Below, piece after piece: positions 10,623 to 22,415 of a stretch of DNA of 64,000 bases; within the stretch, counting starts at the first letter, position 1, and each line of letters starts with the position of its first letter. The stretch spans positions 868,001 through 932,000 of the forward strand of contig JAUIRK010000894.1 in the NCBI GenBank assembly GCA_030549495.1, read 5' to 3'. The position numbers were made by a program, and so were the translations under genes. The DNA comes from Nectonema munidae. Lineage: Eukaryota > Nematomorpha > Nectonematoida > Nectonematidae. Under the pieces are notes generated by a model. It did no database searches, was not told where the DNA came from, and saw only the letters and a list, made by a program, of their open reading frames with translations.

Positions 10623-12633
10623 TGTAAGTACCTTGTCAAATCAAATTTTGTTTAGATGGCGTTAAATTTAAATTATTTTTTGTGATTTGATAAAACTTAT
10701 TTTCTAATTTTTTTTTATGAAATCATACGATTAGAAATTAATGAAATTTTATCTTAAGTCAAAAATATTTCAAAATACAAAAAAAAAATGTTACCTATTT
10801 TATAATTATAGACCGAATCTCTGAATGAGGGTTCATAAAAAAATAATGGGCCTTTAAATTTTTTTTCAAGTTGAAAATTACATATGGTTTTCATATCGGA
10901 TTACATATTTTTTATTAAGTGAAAAATACCTTAAGTTCGAAGATGGAGTAAAGAGCCATGATTCGTACTGCGAGGGTTAAAGATTTGCCATACCACAAAT
11001 CCTCGTTTATATTTTGCATGATATTCAAAAAATTTTAATACAATGAAATCAGAATAAGTAAATAATTACTTAAAATATCATAACTATCAAACAATATGTT
11101 CTGACCTGGATATGGTTTTACTATCTACATGTTGTATAGTAGAACGCATAGTTTTATTGAAACTATACTGAAAAGTACAGTAAAACAGTAATTTTATGTA
11201 AGTTATGTAAAAATATTTTTACACTAACTTGTACAAAGAATAAAGTTCTTGCTGGTTAATTATGGGATTTAATGTAGGTTTCTATGTAGAGAAAAGAAAG
11301 CTTTATAAGATAGAATGATGAAATATTTTTCAAGATTTAGTATTCTTAAAAATATTTGATGAATACGTTAAAAAATAGGTGCAAAATTTTGTAAAAAAAA
11401 GTTTTTGAATAAAATATTCCAAAACGGAATACATTTTCAAATGTCAAAAAAGTAGGTATAAATATAGACTATTTTGATTAATTTTACATAAATATTTTAC
11501 AAAATAATCATTTTTGTATTTTTTTACATTTTATGTAATCGCTAAGACATTTCACAAAAAAACATGTTTTGCACCTTCTCAATGATTTATCAAATCAATA
11601 AAGTGTTCTTGAATTAAAAAATTTTATAAGGCCAGATTACTAATCGAGATTATAAACTGGTTTTAATAAATTGAAAATTTTTGTAGATTAAGAAAATATA
11701 GGAAATTTTTTGGCTATGATAGGCTACAGGTTTTTAATGTCATCCAGGACATTTTCATCAATAAATATTTTCGAAAATTTAGAAAAAAATCCGTACATCT
11801 AAGAGAAGACGTTACAGTTATTATCGAACCTAATAATCAGAAAAGAATTAAATTATGGGCAAAAAATTAAACAATAGGTGGATTATAGTGAATTGAACAT
11901 ATTAGAAATATGGGAAGTTGAAATTACAAATGAATTTGCTAGAAATTAAAGTCAATTTTTTTTTCAATAAAATTAACAATTATAGAACGATAGATATGAT
12001 ATGTGATAAAGTACATTGAGTTAAAAGAAATAATTAAAAAATTTCATATCATTTACGTGAAAGGTAGTAGTTGGAATAAAAATAAATTTGATTTCAAAAT
12101 ACACCTGAATAATAGGTTAATTTTTTGAATTATTAAGCCTGATGGTTTCGCACAGTAAAATAAAATCACTGGTATTAATAAGAGCATCTGATGAAAAATT
12201 CCAAATGTTTTGTAACTTTAATATGAAACAAAATACTTTGACAGAACACAGCACAACGTACAGCGTGCGTTTATATTAGTAACATGATAAGTGTAATAAA
12301 ACATAACGATTTACAAATGCACGATAGAAATTTGTTAGATAGGAGTGATAAAATTAAGTAAAATATATATTTGCTAAAGGAAAAGTGAGCTCACAAACAT
12401 ATAAGGAAAAAAATGGATAGGAGAAATTTTGATATAATGTGTTCTCTAAAAACTATATAAGTAAAGTTGATGAAGACATATGATATAGTTTATTGAAGGA
12501 AATCAAATAATAAAAGTGAAGAAATAGGAATATATACATGTTCATAAAAATAAAACCAATACAAAATTTTGAATTTACTTATTATAAAAATAAAATATAG
12601 AGTATTTAGATTGAAAAAACTCAAAATAGTTAC
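10623..12633. other. AT-rich, probably intronic; no gene seen
   Basis: No coding pattern on either strand. The section 12146-12520 is part of an old dispersed repeat with relatives at 6901-6984 and about 16080-16340. It lies directly downstream (minus strand) of the finger exon, so it would be intron if that exon is used. Confidence 0.55.
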
Positions 12634-12717
12634 CTCATAGGGCTTATCTCCAGTGTGAGTTCGAACATGACGAATTAAATCGCTATTATAAGAACATCTT
12701 TTTCCACAAGTTTGGCA
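12634..12717 (-). CDS. Single C2H2 zinc-finger exon, copy 1
   Basis: An internal exon candidate of 84 nt encoding 28 residues, from CQTCGKR to HTGDKPYE. It shows the full C2H2 pattern C-x2-C-x12-H-x3-H plus a TGDKPYE linker. A consensus acceptor (TCTATTTTAG) abuts the first cysteine codon and a donor (GTAACT) follows the last GAG. Both boundaries are compatible with phase 0, so the exon is one complete finger unit. Joining copies would recreate the TGxKPYxC linker. Helix residues -1 to +6 read Y-N-S-D-L-I-R. The usual core phenylalanine is replaced by cysteine, which may weaken folding. The rest of the gene was not found in the window. The product would be a nuclear DNA-binding protein; the gene identity is unknown. 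Confidence 0.75.
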
Positions 12718-15700
12718 CTAAAATAGATGACAAAATAGATTGTCGACATATTACTTTAAGAAAAATAAGAGAAAAAACACGAATAAATTTTTATCTCTAA
12801 GTTTTTCAGTTAGGTATTTTAAACAAAATAAAAGAAAACAAAAATTAAAGGTTTATACCTATACAGAAAAACCAAGAAAAATAAAATTTAAAATTCTCTT
12901 TAAGGGCAGAAATTAAAAATAATAAGAGAAAAATAAAAAAAAAATAAAAATTATGAAAAGCAATTAGCTAATTATTTGATTAGTTTATTTGCTATATCAT
13001 TTCATCATAATTATTTTATAAAAGATTTTTTGTCTAGTTTATAGGTACTAGACATGGGTCTACTATACCAGACAAGTTTTCCTTTGGATTACGGATCCAA
13101 TTACGAAAATGTGTCAAATTTAATTTACAATTTAAATTTAATAGAAATGGTCATTTTTATATTAATCATAAAAATATTTAGATTAAAATAATTTGAACAA
13201 AATACTTATAATAAATTTCCATTATAATAAGCAAATAAAAACACAGTTAGTATAAAATGCTTTGTAAAACATATCGATACATTGATAAAATATGTAAGGA
13301 AAAGAGTAATATCGAAAATTTTAAAACTGGCATTAATACCCAATTCAATATCTAACAAATTTATTCCATATGCTAATCTCAAAGATATATTATTCTAAGC
13401 ATACCTATATATACATGAAAATGTATATTCAGAATATCTGCTTTATATCGTATAGCTTCCTACTGCTCACTTTATTCATAAACAAAGAGAATGGAAAATA
13501 GAAATGATGGAATATTCTTATTTTCTTTACAGTGCTTCTTTGTAGGCGTAATTTTTGTCAACTTTCGAGTCCTTGTCTCTTATAAATTATTTTAATTAAT
13601 CTAACGTTATTAATTATTTTACAAATATTTGTCACTATTCTGAGATGTTTTGATAGAACCGGATTTTCAACTTAATTTGAAATTTCTTGATTTTCATTTT
13701 CTACTTCAGATTTGCTCTTGCAAGTTTTAATTTAAAAAGTATTTTTTATTGGAATACAATCCATCACATACAGAAAGATAAAAAAAAATACGAGCAACAC
13801 ATACTTGACTCAACTTCTTCCCAAAATTTTAGCATTGTTTCTGCGCCATCTATAGTACAAGCTATAATATATTTTCTCAAACTCAAATGATATTTTTGCA
13901 ACTTTTGAGAAACAATATCTTAAATCGTGAAGGAATATAAAGAAACAAAAATTCGAACTATAACAAGGCACCAAAAGTTTTCATTATTAGATATACTAAG
14001 TATGAAATATCTTCGATTTTTAAAAGATGTAAATTGAGCGAAAGACAAAGAATATCAAATATCATTTTTAACTTGATTTTTAAAATACCAAGAAAGTTCC
14101 ATCTATCTTTTATTGATTTTTTAATTAAAGATTCCTAATATTTTGGCGAATCTTTTTATAAGAACTTACTATTTACTTAATGTCAATTAAATGAATTTTT
14201 AGAATATGAAATTTCATACTTGAGGTTTTTTTTCTAGAACACCAAGTTTCTTTACAAATGTTACATGTTGCAAACACTTTTTAACTTTGTGAAATAATTG
14301 TAAATTTTAGATTTAAAGAAAGAAATTTTGGTTAGACTCCTCCTGGTTAAAACCAAGATATTATTAGATTACGAGGTCCTTCGAATTATGACCCCCTTTG
14401 GCCTAGAAGACTGACTATGTCTCTCGAGAGTAAAAGAATCAAATCGCTTTTAATTTTATTAAAGGATATTTCGCTCATGACTTTTGCTCTCAAGAAAATT
14501 TTAGCACTGCCAAAATCTAGTTTTATAAAATAATTAAATCCATCAATATAGTATACTTTGAAAATACTCATTTCAAAAATAGTTTCTTTATGAAAATTTG
14601 TTTCTTTGTTAGTTATGTTTGTTAATTATATTATTCAGTTGGTTAGATATTTAATAAGTTAAAAAATTATTTATTTGCAGATAGCTCGTTAGTTTTTTAA
14701 TTAGTTATTTATTTAGTCATAAATTTAAGCAACAAAAATTTCTGTATAAATTAAAATAGGACTTGATAGGTAGTAAACTAGTCGCACTAGTGGGGGGAAT
14801 TGATAGTCGAAATGGTGCGAGCTGAAAAAAGATTGGGTGGGGTTTGTATGATTGATCTTGGGGTGAGTTGATAATGAGGTGAGTTGTATGTTAACTATTT
14901 TTACTATGAAGATTATGAAAATTAGTTGGTGATACTTACCTGAATAGAAATAAGTTCTAATTTATTTTTAAATACTATTATAAACTTATAATTTTTACTA
15001 ACTAAATGACTAACTAATCAATTTATTTTATTAAGTGACTAACAAACCAACTGTTAAGTAAGTAAGTAACGAACTAAAAATAAAAAGTTTTTTCACAAAA
15101 TTTTAAATTTATAAAAAAATTAATTTCCAATTTTAATTTTATTGAAAAAAATTAAAATATAAATTTTATATATTCTAATTTATAAAAGTAATTTTTTTTA
15201 ATTTCTTTTTGTAGAAAAATTTTAATTTATAAAAAGAATTTTTGTAAATTAGTTTTTATTTACAAAAATAAAAAAATACTTATATTCCATTTTATTATAT
15301 ACTATTAGGCTCAAATAATACTAAACTAAAATGTGATTCGCCAAATGTCATTTATTGTAGTGTCGCAGTACGATGAAAATTATATAGGAAGTTTGTTATT
15401 GAAAATTTTGATGGGATAAAATTTAGAAAAAATGGATAAGCAAAGTAATTCAGGTTTACCTATAACTTAGAATCAGATAAAATATTTTGAAAAGTTTGAT
15501 TTTTTCAACAAAAAAAGAACTAAAAAACTAAAAATAACTAAAAAAAAACATTGTTTAGGTAAAAATGAAAAAATATAGGTAAATATTAAAATCTTGTATA
15601 TAACGTCACATTGAAAAAAATTTTTCTACCCGGACATAATCTTAGATTCTCGAGAGAAAGCACTGATCAAAGTATCCAAAGTTTTATAATGATGTTTTTT

Positions 15701-16891
15701 TGACAACTACATTTTATATAGCAAGGATAAATTTTAATGTGTAATAAAAATTTGTGTAAATTTTTAACTTAAATTTGGCAATATCTTCTAGTAACATATT
15801 TTATTCCCCTCTAAAAATGAGTTTAATTTTCATAAGATTCTTTATTTCAGAAATTTTTGTATACATATTTCACTCAACTTTTGTTACTCTCAAATTTTTA
15901 GAATAAGAGAATGAAAAAGGGCAATCATCTTTTTTCACTAAAAATACAAAATAAATGTTCTCAACATATAATTTGGTTATAAATATTCCAAGGCAGATAT
16001 AGTAGCATTTAAGTGGAATAATTGTTAAAATTTGTTATAAGTAAGGCAATTATAATGCTTGGGGGCAATCATGAGATGGGAAAATCTAACTTTTACTACT
16101 TTCCTATGATATACACAATGCATGGCCAGAATACAGCACAATGCACCGTGCGAATATATTGGTAAAATGATCTAAATGTAATTAATTAAACATTACGGAT
16201 TCGGAATAAAATGCTTACATAGAAATAAGACAGTAAGGAAAGTAAAGAGCTGGAATGGGCAGTGGAAGCCAAAGGTGAAGTAAAGCTGAAGGTGACATAT
16301 GATATTGTTTGCTATAGTAGAAATCAAAGAAAATTAAATGAAGTTTGAGTTTTTATATCACGAAAGTGAAATGAACGTGAAAAAAGGATAGTACACAGTG
16401 GTTTATAATATTTAAACTCATGGGATTTTGAATCTCATTATATAAACGTTGTATTACAATCACTTTAATATTAAAATCCAAAAAAGGGAGATTATTATTA
16501 AAAAAAATATTTTTAAAATTTCAAAAATATTTGATAAAAGAAAAAAACGTTTAGGCTCGCACTACATACCCCGTGCATTTTCTCCATGACACAGTTATTT
16601 TTGCATTTTATAGAAAACTTTCAATGAACGAAAACCATATGAAGTAAACGAAAATTTCCAAAAGTAACCAGTGGATCGATTAAATAAAAAATTATGAAAA
16701 AAATTATTATTACAACTTAAAATTTTGATTACATTCACAAAACTAGCACAAAAATTATAGATGGCGTTAATCTAATCTGTATACGAGCATTTTAAAATAT
16801 GAACCTTTGAAAAAAAATTTTATTAGAAACTAAGTAAAAAAATAGAATTAAATTTTATTTATTTTTTATAAAAGAGTAATAAAAAAACTTT
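12718..16891. other. AT-rich, no supported gene; old repeats
   Basis: Mostly low-complexity AT DNA shared with unit 2 and A2. A 61-codon frame at 14386-14571 is kept in all copies but resembles nothing I know and is probably chance. The section 15583-15800 is an old repeat with a diverged relative at 32940-33200. The section 16080-16340 is a relative of the finger-exon intron (12210-12505). Confidence 0.5.
15800..15960. repeat. Direct repeat left of the piggyBac remnant
   Basis: Diverged direct repeat of 19043-19220 (shared CCTCTAAAAATGA, TTCACTCAACTTT/TTCACCCAACTTT and AATGAAAAAG motifs). The two copies bracket the piggyBac pseudogene. In unit 2 the left copy is joined directly to the piggyBac remnant at 39592-39595. 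Confidence 0.6.
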
Positions 16892-18530
16892 TCATATACA
16901 GCTTGAGCAGGCAGTTTTTGAATGGTTCTTGCAGATGAAACGAGAACACTTAGAACAAGTTCTTGTTTTATTTCTTTTACTCAAACATATATAGCAAGCC
17001 CCTCTTTTTGAACTTGATTCTTTATTCGTATCATCTTTATATTCATAAAAAGATAAAAAAAACTTGATTTGTATAGAAATTTCAAGAATTGTTGCTCTCA
17101 CTTTCATGCATTCTTCAGCCAGACGAAAACAGATTTTTTATAAAAAATTTTCTACCACTATGTTTAGAGTTAGAAAAATTTTCGGGTAAGTTGTATCGTG
17201 ATACAATCCATGTGTTAAGTCAAGTAATGTCTAAATAATTACAGAATGCATCATGTTTAGTTTCTTTACTTATCATCCTATTTGCAGCATCTACCCCTGA
17301 TTTAATTTTTTGTAGTAAAGTAAACTTTCAGGTTTTGAATGTTCTCCCATCGTTTCTATGTTTTTACGTTGGAACGATAAAATGTACACTACTTTAAAGT
17401 CTCTTTTGACATGTCTCTTAGGTATGTAAGCACTAAGAGAGGCATAGTCCGAATAAACTGTTTTACTTTCGCATTCAGGAAGTTTAAGGTCTTGAGATAG
17501 TCAGCTTTCAATATTCTTGGGATGCATTTTTTTTTCGTTTACAGTACCACATATAGTTATATCCTTTGTTTGACACCAAACTACTAAATCATGGCTGGTA
17601 AAAAAATTATCTGTGAAAATACCACATCCAGAAGGGACTTGAGTATCTTCAATAAGCCTTTTACAAATATTTATGGCTGAAAAATAAGTACGGTCTAACA
17701 GACCAGAAATATAAATTTCTGGCATCAAACAGTAATAATACTCAGTATCGTTTATATGATATTTCAGGCCATAATGACTGGGCTTTTTAGGGTCATGTAT
17801 TTTCAACGGACAACGTCCTCTAAAGCTGACAAGTTGTCATCTATAGTTAGATGTGATGAGTGAGGTGTCCAGTAAAATGAAAAAACCTTACGAAAATGAT
17901 CATGTATTTTTCTTATTGGACTTAACTTATCATTTTTATCCCTTTCACTTTTATCATCAAATGTAATAAAAATATAAGTGTAAACATATTTCTGACTATG
18001 CACGTTCTTAAAAAGGGATTTGGATGAGAAGAAAAGAGATCTGATATTTTGACCTTCTTGTCACCGTTTTGCCCAACATAATAGAGTAATGAAGAAAAAT
18101 GAAAGATATGAAAATTTTGATAGAACGTCTTTAAATTCAAGTGTTTAGGCTTAGGAGACCTAAAATATTTAGTCTTACTACATAAAAAAATTAAAAAGAA
18201 AAAATTTAGGAGTAGGTTTTCCCCATCTTATTTGAGGTCATCTCATAAATATATGTGATCAAATTGACGTCAAAGAACAATTTAAAAATTTCTAAAATGT
18301 CTTTCGTTCTTTTCATCGTTCCCTTAGGGCCATGTGGATCTCCTAAAGTGTTCGTTATATTTGGCCTAAGAGTTCTGCCAAAGATTGAAGAACTTGATTC
18401 CCATGAAAAGATAGTCTTGTCAGGCGCAATTAAACTATCGTCAATAACTTCTGTAATCTCTGAACATGAGGATGGGAAAGCGAAAAGATCAAACGAGAAA
18501 AAAACAATAGGAGAGAAGAAAGCAGAATAT
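16892..18530 (-). pseudogene. piggyBac transposase, broken (unit 1)
   Basis: Minus-strand remnant of a piggyBac transposase, a DDD enzyme that inserts at TTAA. From the N-terminal side: a WESSSSIFG/GDPHGPKG region (about 18460-18310), an LLYYVGQNGDKK segment (about 18075), and FDDKSERDKNDKLSPIR (about 17960). The catalytic-core motif HLTIDDNLSAL lies near 17835. Then come KPSHYGLKYHIN (about 17780), IFTDNFFTSHDL with the second catalytic Asp (about 17600), and a degraded SG-x-DAANRM-like region near 17290. The C-terminal cysteine-rich finger is CYICLSKRNKTRTCSKC...CKNHSK...C (16895-17020). Frameshifts and stops break it, so it is inactive. I found no clean TTAA ends. Confidence 0.85.
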
Positions 18531-19042
18531 GCAATGAAACTATAAATTCAATGGAATAACGAAGAACGAATAATTATGATTGAATATTGGCTTGAGTTGA
18601 AAACAAAATAAGAAAGCAAACGCAGATAGAAATGAAAAATGTAAACTGAGATAGATTATTTTGAAATAAGTATTGGATAAATAAATGGTAGATAAATATT
18701 TAATTATATATACATTCTATCATATTACACGGCTTCAAGCATAAAATAAAATGAGAATCGTGTGACTGTTTATCATTTGTAAAGGGTTGATGATTCACAT
18801 GGGAAACTCATGATTGAGTAGAGGTTTAGAGGTGGTGTGGTATTTTCATAGATAAAGGAACTATGAGCAGCTTGGCAGAGTTGAAGATATAAATGAAACT
18901 TTTATTTGTGAGAGAGGAATACCTAATTTTCTCCCATTGTCGAACATGAAAATCAGTTTTTCTTAAAATATGAAGCAAAAAAACTCAATTTTTATGAAGA
19001 TAAAAAGGCGAGATTTAGTTATCCAACGTACTTGATGAGCTT

Positions 19043-19220
19043 TCCTCTAAAAATGACTTTAATTTTCCCTTAATTTTTACAAGAATGATTTACTTTCACT
19101 ATCGTTAATTCTTTATTCCATAAATTTTTTGTATTCATATTTCACCCAACTTTAGTTGCTCTCAAATTTTAGCATAAGAGAATGAAAAAGCGCAATCATC
19201 TTATTTCACTAAAAATACAA
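19043..19220. repeat. Direct repeat right of the piggyBac remnant
   Basis: Partner of 15800-15960; the unit 2 copy is at about 41200-41390. Confidence 0.6.
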
Positions 19221-19269
19221 CTTAATAATGTTCTAAATGTAGACAAGCATGACTACTTTTAAAAACACT

Positions 19270-19485
19270 CAAAACTTCAAATAAAGCATTAAATCAACTG
19301 TCTAAGACTCACATAACAATCAACGAAAAACAAGTATCAGAGGCACTTCATAACACTAAATCTTTGCACGCTCTAGGACCTGACAACTTAACAAGTATAC
19401 ATCTTAAACACTTAGGTCCAACTGCCATCTACCTATTTACACGCATTAGCTATTAACACCAACACAATTCCACAAATCAGCAATA
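19270..19485 (+). pseudogene. LINE reverse-transcriptase fragment
   Basis: Plus-strand open stretch containing INEKQVSEALHNTKSLHALG, GPDNLTSIHLKHLGP and, after a frame change, INTNTIPQI. The 'KAPGPDG...HLKHLGP...TIP' layout is the N-terminal RT region of Jockey-like LINEs. About 70 residues remain, with no endonuclease and no catalytic YxDD box. The unit 2 copy is at 41427-41642. Confidence 0.68.
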
Positions 19486-20021
19486 AATTACGCTTTTGCA
19501 TCACCAAATTAGTTGCAAATACATGTTGGTTGAATTTATTTTGTATTACTTTCATCATTGTCTAACTACATTTCATTGCACCCGCATTTCTTTTTCCCCT
19601 TATATTCTCAATTCTTAATATTTTTGAGCTAAAAATAATTTATATAAAAAAAAATTTATGGCATGAACTTTAAAACCTGTTTTAGACTAATTTTGTGATG
19701 CTGAATGCATATCTGATATCAGATTTGGCCCACCACATCTCATTTTGGTAAAAAATTAACTTTTAAATATCACGTATACAAAGATAGGTATATCTAATTG
19801 TATACTTGCAACGCCAATATATTTCTTTGATTAATTTAAATTTTCAAATATTTTGAATTTTTTATCTGAATATTTAAACTTTTCTCTTTTTTAACAGATT
19901 AATTCGTAATATTTGACAATTTGTGCTATTCTGTTAAACTTAAATGTTTTCAAAATCTCGAAGAAAATGTTAAAATGATCCAGATAAATTTTGTTATATT
20001 TGTGGAAGCTATACTTTAGAA

Positions 20022-22415
20022 CAGCGTTTCTCAACCTTTTACAGCCCATGGCTCCCTTCACCGAGTGGTTAACACTCTTGGCCCCCTGCCCTTCAAAAAA
20101 ATAAATTTTGTTTTATGTTGTTTATCCAGTCACTAAAATTATAAACTTAAATAAAAATTTTTATTGAACAGTATAATCAATGGGACACTTGCTGTTGAGC
20201 TCGTGTGACCAGGCCTCTTATGTCCGGCTTTGTTTTGGACACAGCAAGGCGAATATCATTCCTAACATCAAGACGGTTTCTGGACTTTGTTTTGATCGTC
20301 GCCAGGTCAGAAAATCCAGATTCGCAAAGATATATTGTAGCGAATTGAACGTGCATTTCGGATGCCTTCTTGCTGAGCTTTGGATACGCATCCTGAACAG
20401 ACAACCAGAAGTTGGAAAGATCTTTTCTGTTACTGAAGGCCAGCTTCATTGCTTTCGAGACTTTAAACTCTGCGAGCTCCTCTGCTTCGTCTTCAGTAGG
20501 TTTAATTTCCGTGTTAAATGGGTCTTTGTGCCATAGAACATCTAATGGGGCATTGTCGAAATAAGATTTGAACTCGGAGAAGAGAATGTCGAGATGTTTG
20601 ATAATGTAATTTTTGATGCCGATGGGAAGTTCAATCTTTTTTGTCTGAAGATGCTCGTCCAATAAAGGAAACGAAGCTGTGGATCCGGCTTCAATTCGTG
20701 CCTGCCAGACTGTTATTCGAGCAGACATTCCTGTAAGCTTGTCTTGAACGTCACTGACTGTGACATCATGGCCCTGCAAAGACTGGTTCATTTCATTTAG
20801 TCTACCGAATATATCGGCTAGGTAGGCAAGCATCATGACGAACTCTTCATTCTTGAAGTGGACATGAAGATAGTTTTCATTCTCTTGCAGGAAAATTTCC
20901 GTCTCCAACCGAAGTTCATACAACCGAGAAAGGCATTTTCCCCTCGATAACCAACGAACTTTGGTATAAAACAAAAGTCCCACATGTTGCGCTCCCATTT
21001 CGTTGGCCAGAAGTTGGAACAGCCGATGATTTTTGGCCTTTGCACGAATGAAGTTGATTACTTTGACAGCAATGTCCAGTACTTCTAACAAACGCGGCGG
21101 CAGAGTTTTTGACGCAAGAGCATATCGGTGTAGTGAACAGTGGGAAGATGTTACGTGGGGCCATTCATTCTTCACAAGCGCGACGAACCCTCCTTTAACG
21201 CTAATCATCGCCGGGGCACCATCAGTACAGATATGCTTGAAATTCTGCCAACTTAGTCCATTCATTTCAAAAAACGAGTCCACGATGGCTTTGACATTTT
21301 TTGCTGTTGTTGTAGTTGGCAGGGTATTGCAGAATAAAAATTCTTCCTTCATTTTCCCTTCTTTCTCGTAGCGAGCAAAGGCAATCAACTGGCTTTCCAT
21401 AGCGGTGTCAGTAGACTCATCAAGTTGAAGGCTAGCCTGAAGCGTGCTTTGCTTAATTTCATAACAAATTTGACGACACACATCAGCGGCCATGTCATCA
21501 ATCCGTCGACGAATTGTGTCATTAGATAGCGAAACTTGCTGAATTTTCTTTTTTGCCTCTGATCCGATCATTAGTTCCACCATTTTTTCTGTACATGGCT
21601 TGATAAGTTCCTCAGCAATATTGTGAGGTTTCTTGCACTTTACAATTTGGTAAGCTACTTCGTAGCTAGATTGAAGAGCTGGTTTTTCTTCTGGCCGGAA
21701 TCCAAATTTTGGAAGCGTCGCTTCACGGTCGTACCGTGCTCGTTTTGTAAGCAGAGCATCAATACTATCATCTTTCTTTTGAGGATGCAACTTGTCGCGA
21801 TGGTTTGAAAGTTTAGAAGGACGTAGTGATGCATTTGCCATCACTACTGAGCAATGCAGACATTGTGCACAGTCCATGCCGTCTCGAATTACTTTCGTAA
21901 ATCCAAAACTGACGTAGCTGTCATTCCATTTTCGAACTTTCGACATCCGAAAACAAATAATAACAAAACAAAGTTAAAAATTTGGCTTGAAAAAATTAGA
22001 TTTAATCAAAAGAAATTTAACTAAAGAAAATATTAGATTTGATCAAAAAGTAAAAGACAAAAAAAATTTACAATTTACAAAAAAGAAGAAATAGATTAAG
22101 CCTTTCTTTGATTACTTTGCAGAAACAGTGTTAATAAGAGAGCAAAGAAAATTTATAAACAGTTTTTTTTCTATCAGCCATTTTTATAGTAAGGACGATA
22201 AAAAAACAAGAAAAAAAATCTTAAAAAATTCAAATTTTTTTAGTTTAAAAAAAACTTTCAAATTAATTGAAAAAACACTTCTCTTATGACCGCAGTTTTC
22301 TTACACTTCAAGCTTCTGCATTTTAAATTACATTTTCTAGTGTTAGCTTGTGGCCCCTAGGTTAAAGGCCTGTGGCCCCCTTGGGGGGCCATGGGCCCCC
22401 GGTTGAGAAACGCTG
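20022..22415 (-). mobile_element. hAT transposon, intact-looking (unit 1)
   Basis: A 2394-bp element with 15-bp ends CAGCGTTTCTCAACC and a perfect 8-bp target duplication CTTTAGAA (20014-20021 and 22416-22423). The homologous unit 2 site has a single CTTTAGAA (42170-42177) and no element, proving the boundaries and the direction of insertion. It sits in the broken unknown-function gene. Its near-identity to 3510-5902 indicates recent transposition of this family. Confidence 0.97.
20177..21946 (-). CDS. hAT transposase (ZBED5/SCAND3-like)
   Basis: Uninterrupted 589-residue frame, the same as the 3665-5434 protein except for D at residue 453 (H there). BED finger (C29, C32, H49, H54), catalytic-core motifs LQLDEST and CTDGAPAM, and the C-terminal LCESGFSDL region are all present. 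The two full-length copies sit at unrelated sites yet keep the same open frame, which is good evidence that the source element was active recently. Minus-strand start 469 bp inside the right inverted repeat. Confidence 0.93.
   Translation of the reverse strand: MSKVRKWNDSYVSFGFTKVIRDGMDCAQCLHCSVVMANASLRPSKLSNHRDKLHPQKKDDSIDALLTKRARYDREATLPKFGFRPEEKPALQSSYEVAYQIVKCKKPHNIAEELIKPCTEKMVELMIGSEAKKKIQQVSLSNDTIRRRIDDMAADVCRQICYEIKQSTLQASLQLDESTDTAMESQLIAFARYEKEGKMKEEFLFCNTLPTTTTAKNVKAIVDSFFEMNGLSWQNFKHICTDGAPAMISVKGGFVALVKNEWPHVTSSHCSLHRYALASKTLPPRLLEVLDIAVKVINFIRAKAKNHRLFQLLANEMGAQHVGLLFYTKVRWLSRGKCLSRLYELRLETEIFLQENENYLHVHFKNEEFVMMLAYLADIFGRLNEMNQSLQGHDVTVSDVQDKLTGMSARITVWQARIEAGSTASFPLLDEHLQTKKIELPIGIKNYIIKHLDILFSEFKSYFDNAPLDVLWHKDPFNTEIKPTEDEAEELAEFKVSKAMKLAFSNRKDLSNFWLSVQDAYPKLSKKASEMHVQFATIYLCESGFSDLATIKTKSRNRLDVRNDIRLAVSKTKPDIRGLVTRAQQQVSH

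Larger units (their letters stand above)
1..15610 (+). repeat. Segmental duplication, copy A1
   Basis: This block is repeated at 48136-63744 with only scattered single-base differences and homopolymer length changes; the offset stays between 48135 and 48140 over 15.6 kb. It begins inside a CAGGGG element and so extends left of the window. The right breakpoint lies just after position 15610, where A1 runs on into older AT-rich sequence but A2 joins different DNA. The near-identity implies very recent duplication, or two haplotypes placed in tandem by the assembler. Confidence 0.95.

Noticed and set aside
14386-14571. 61-codon minus-strand frame kept in three copies
   Set aside because: The copies are shared by duplication, so retention is not evidence of selection, and no motif is recognised.
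16555-16620. Possible decayed finger exon: minus-strand CATGGAGAAAATGCACGG followed by a donor-like GTATGT
   Set aside because: The position fits the older repeat, but only a short TGGAGA-like match to the linker remains and no C2H2 spacing is visible.
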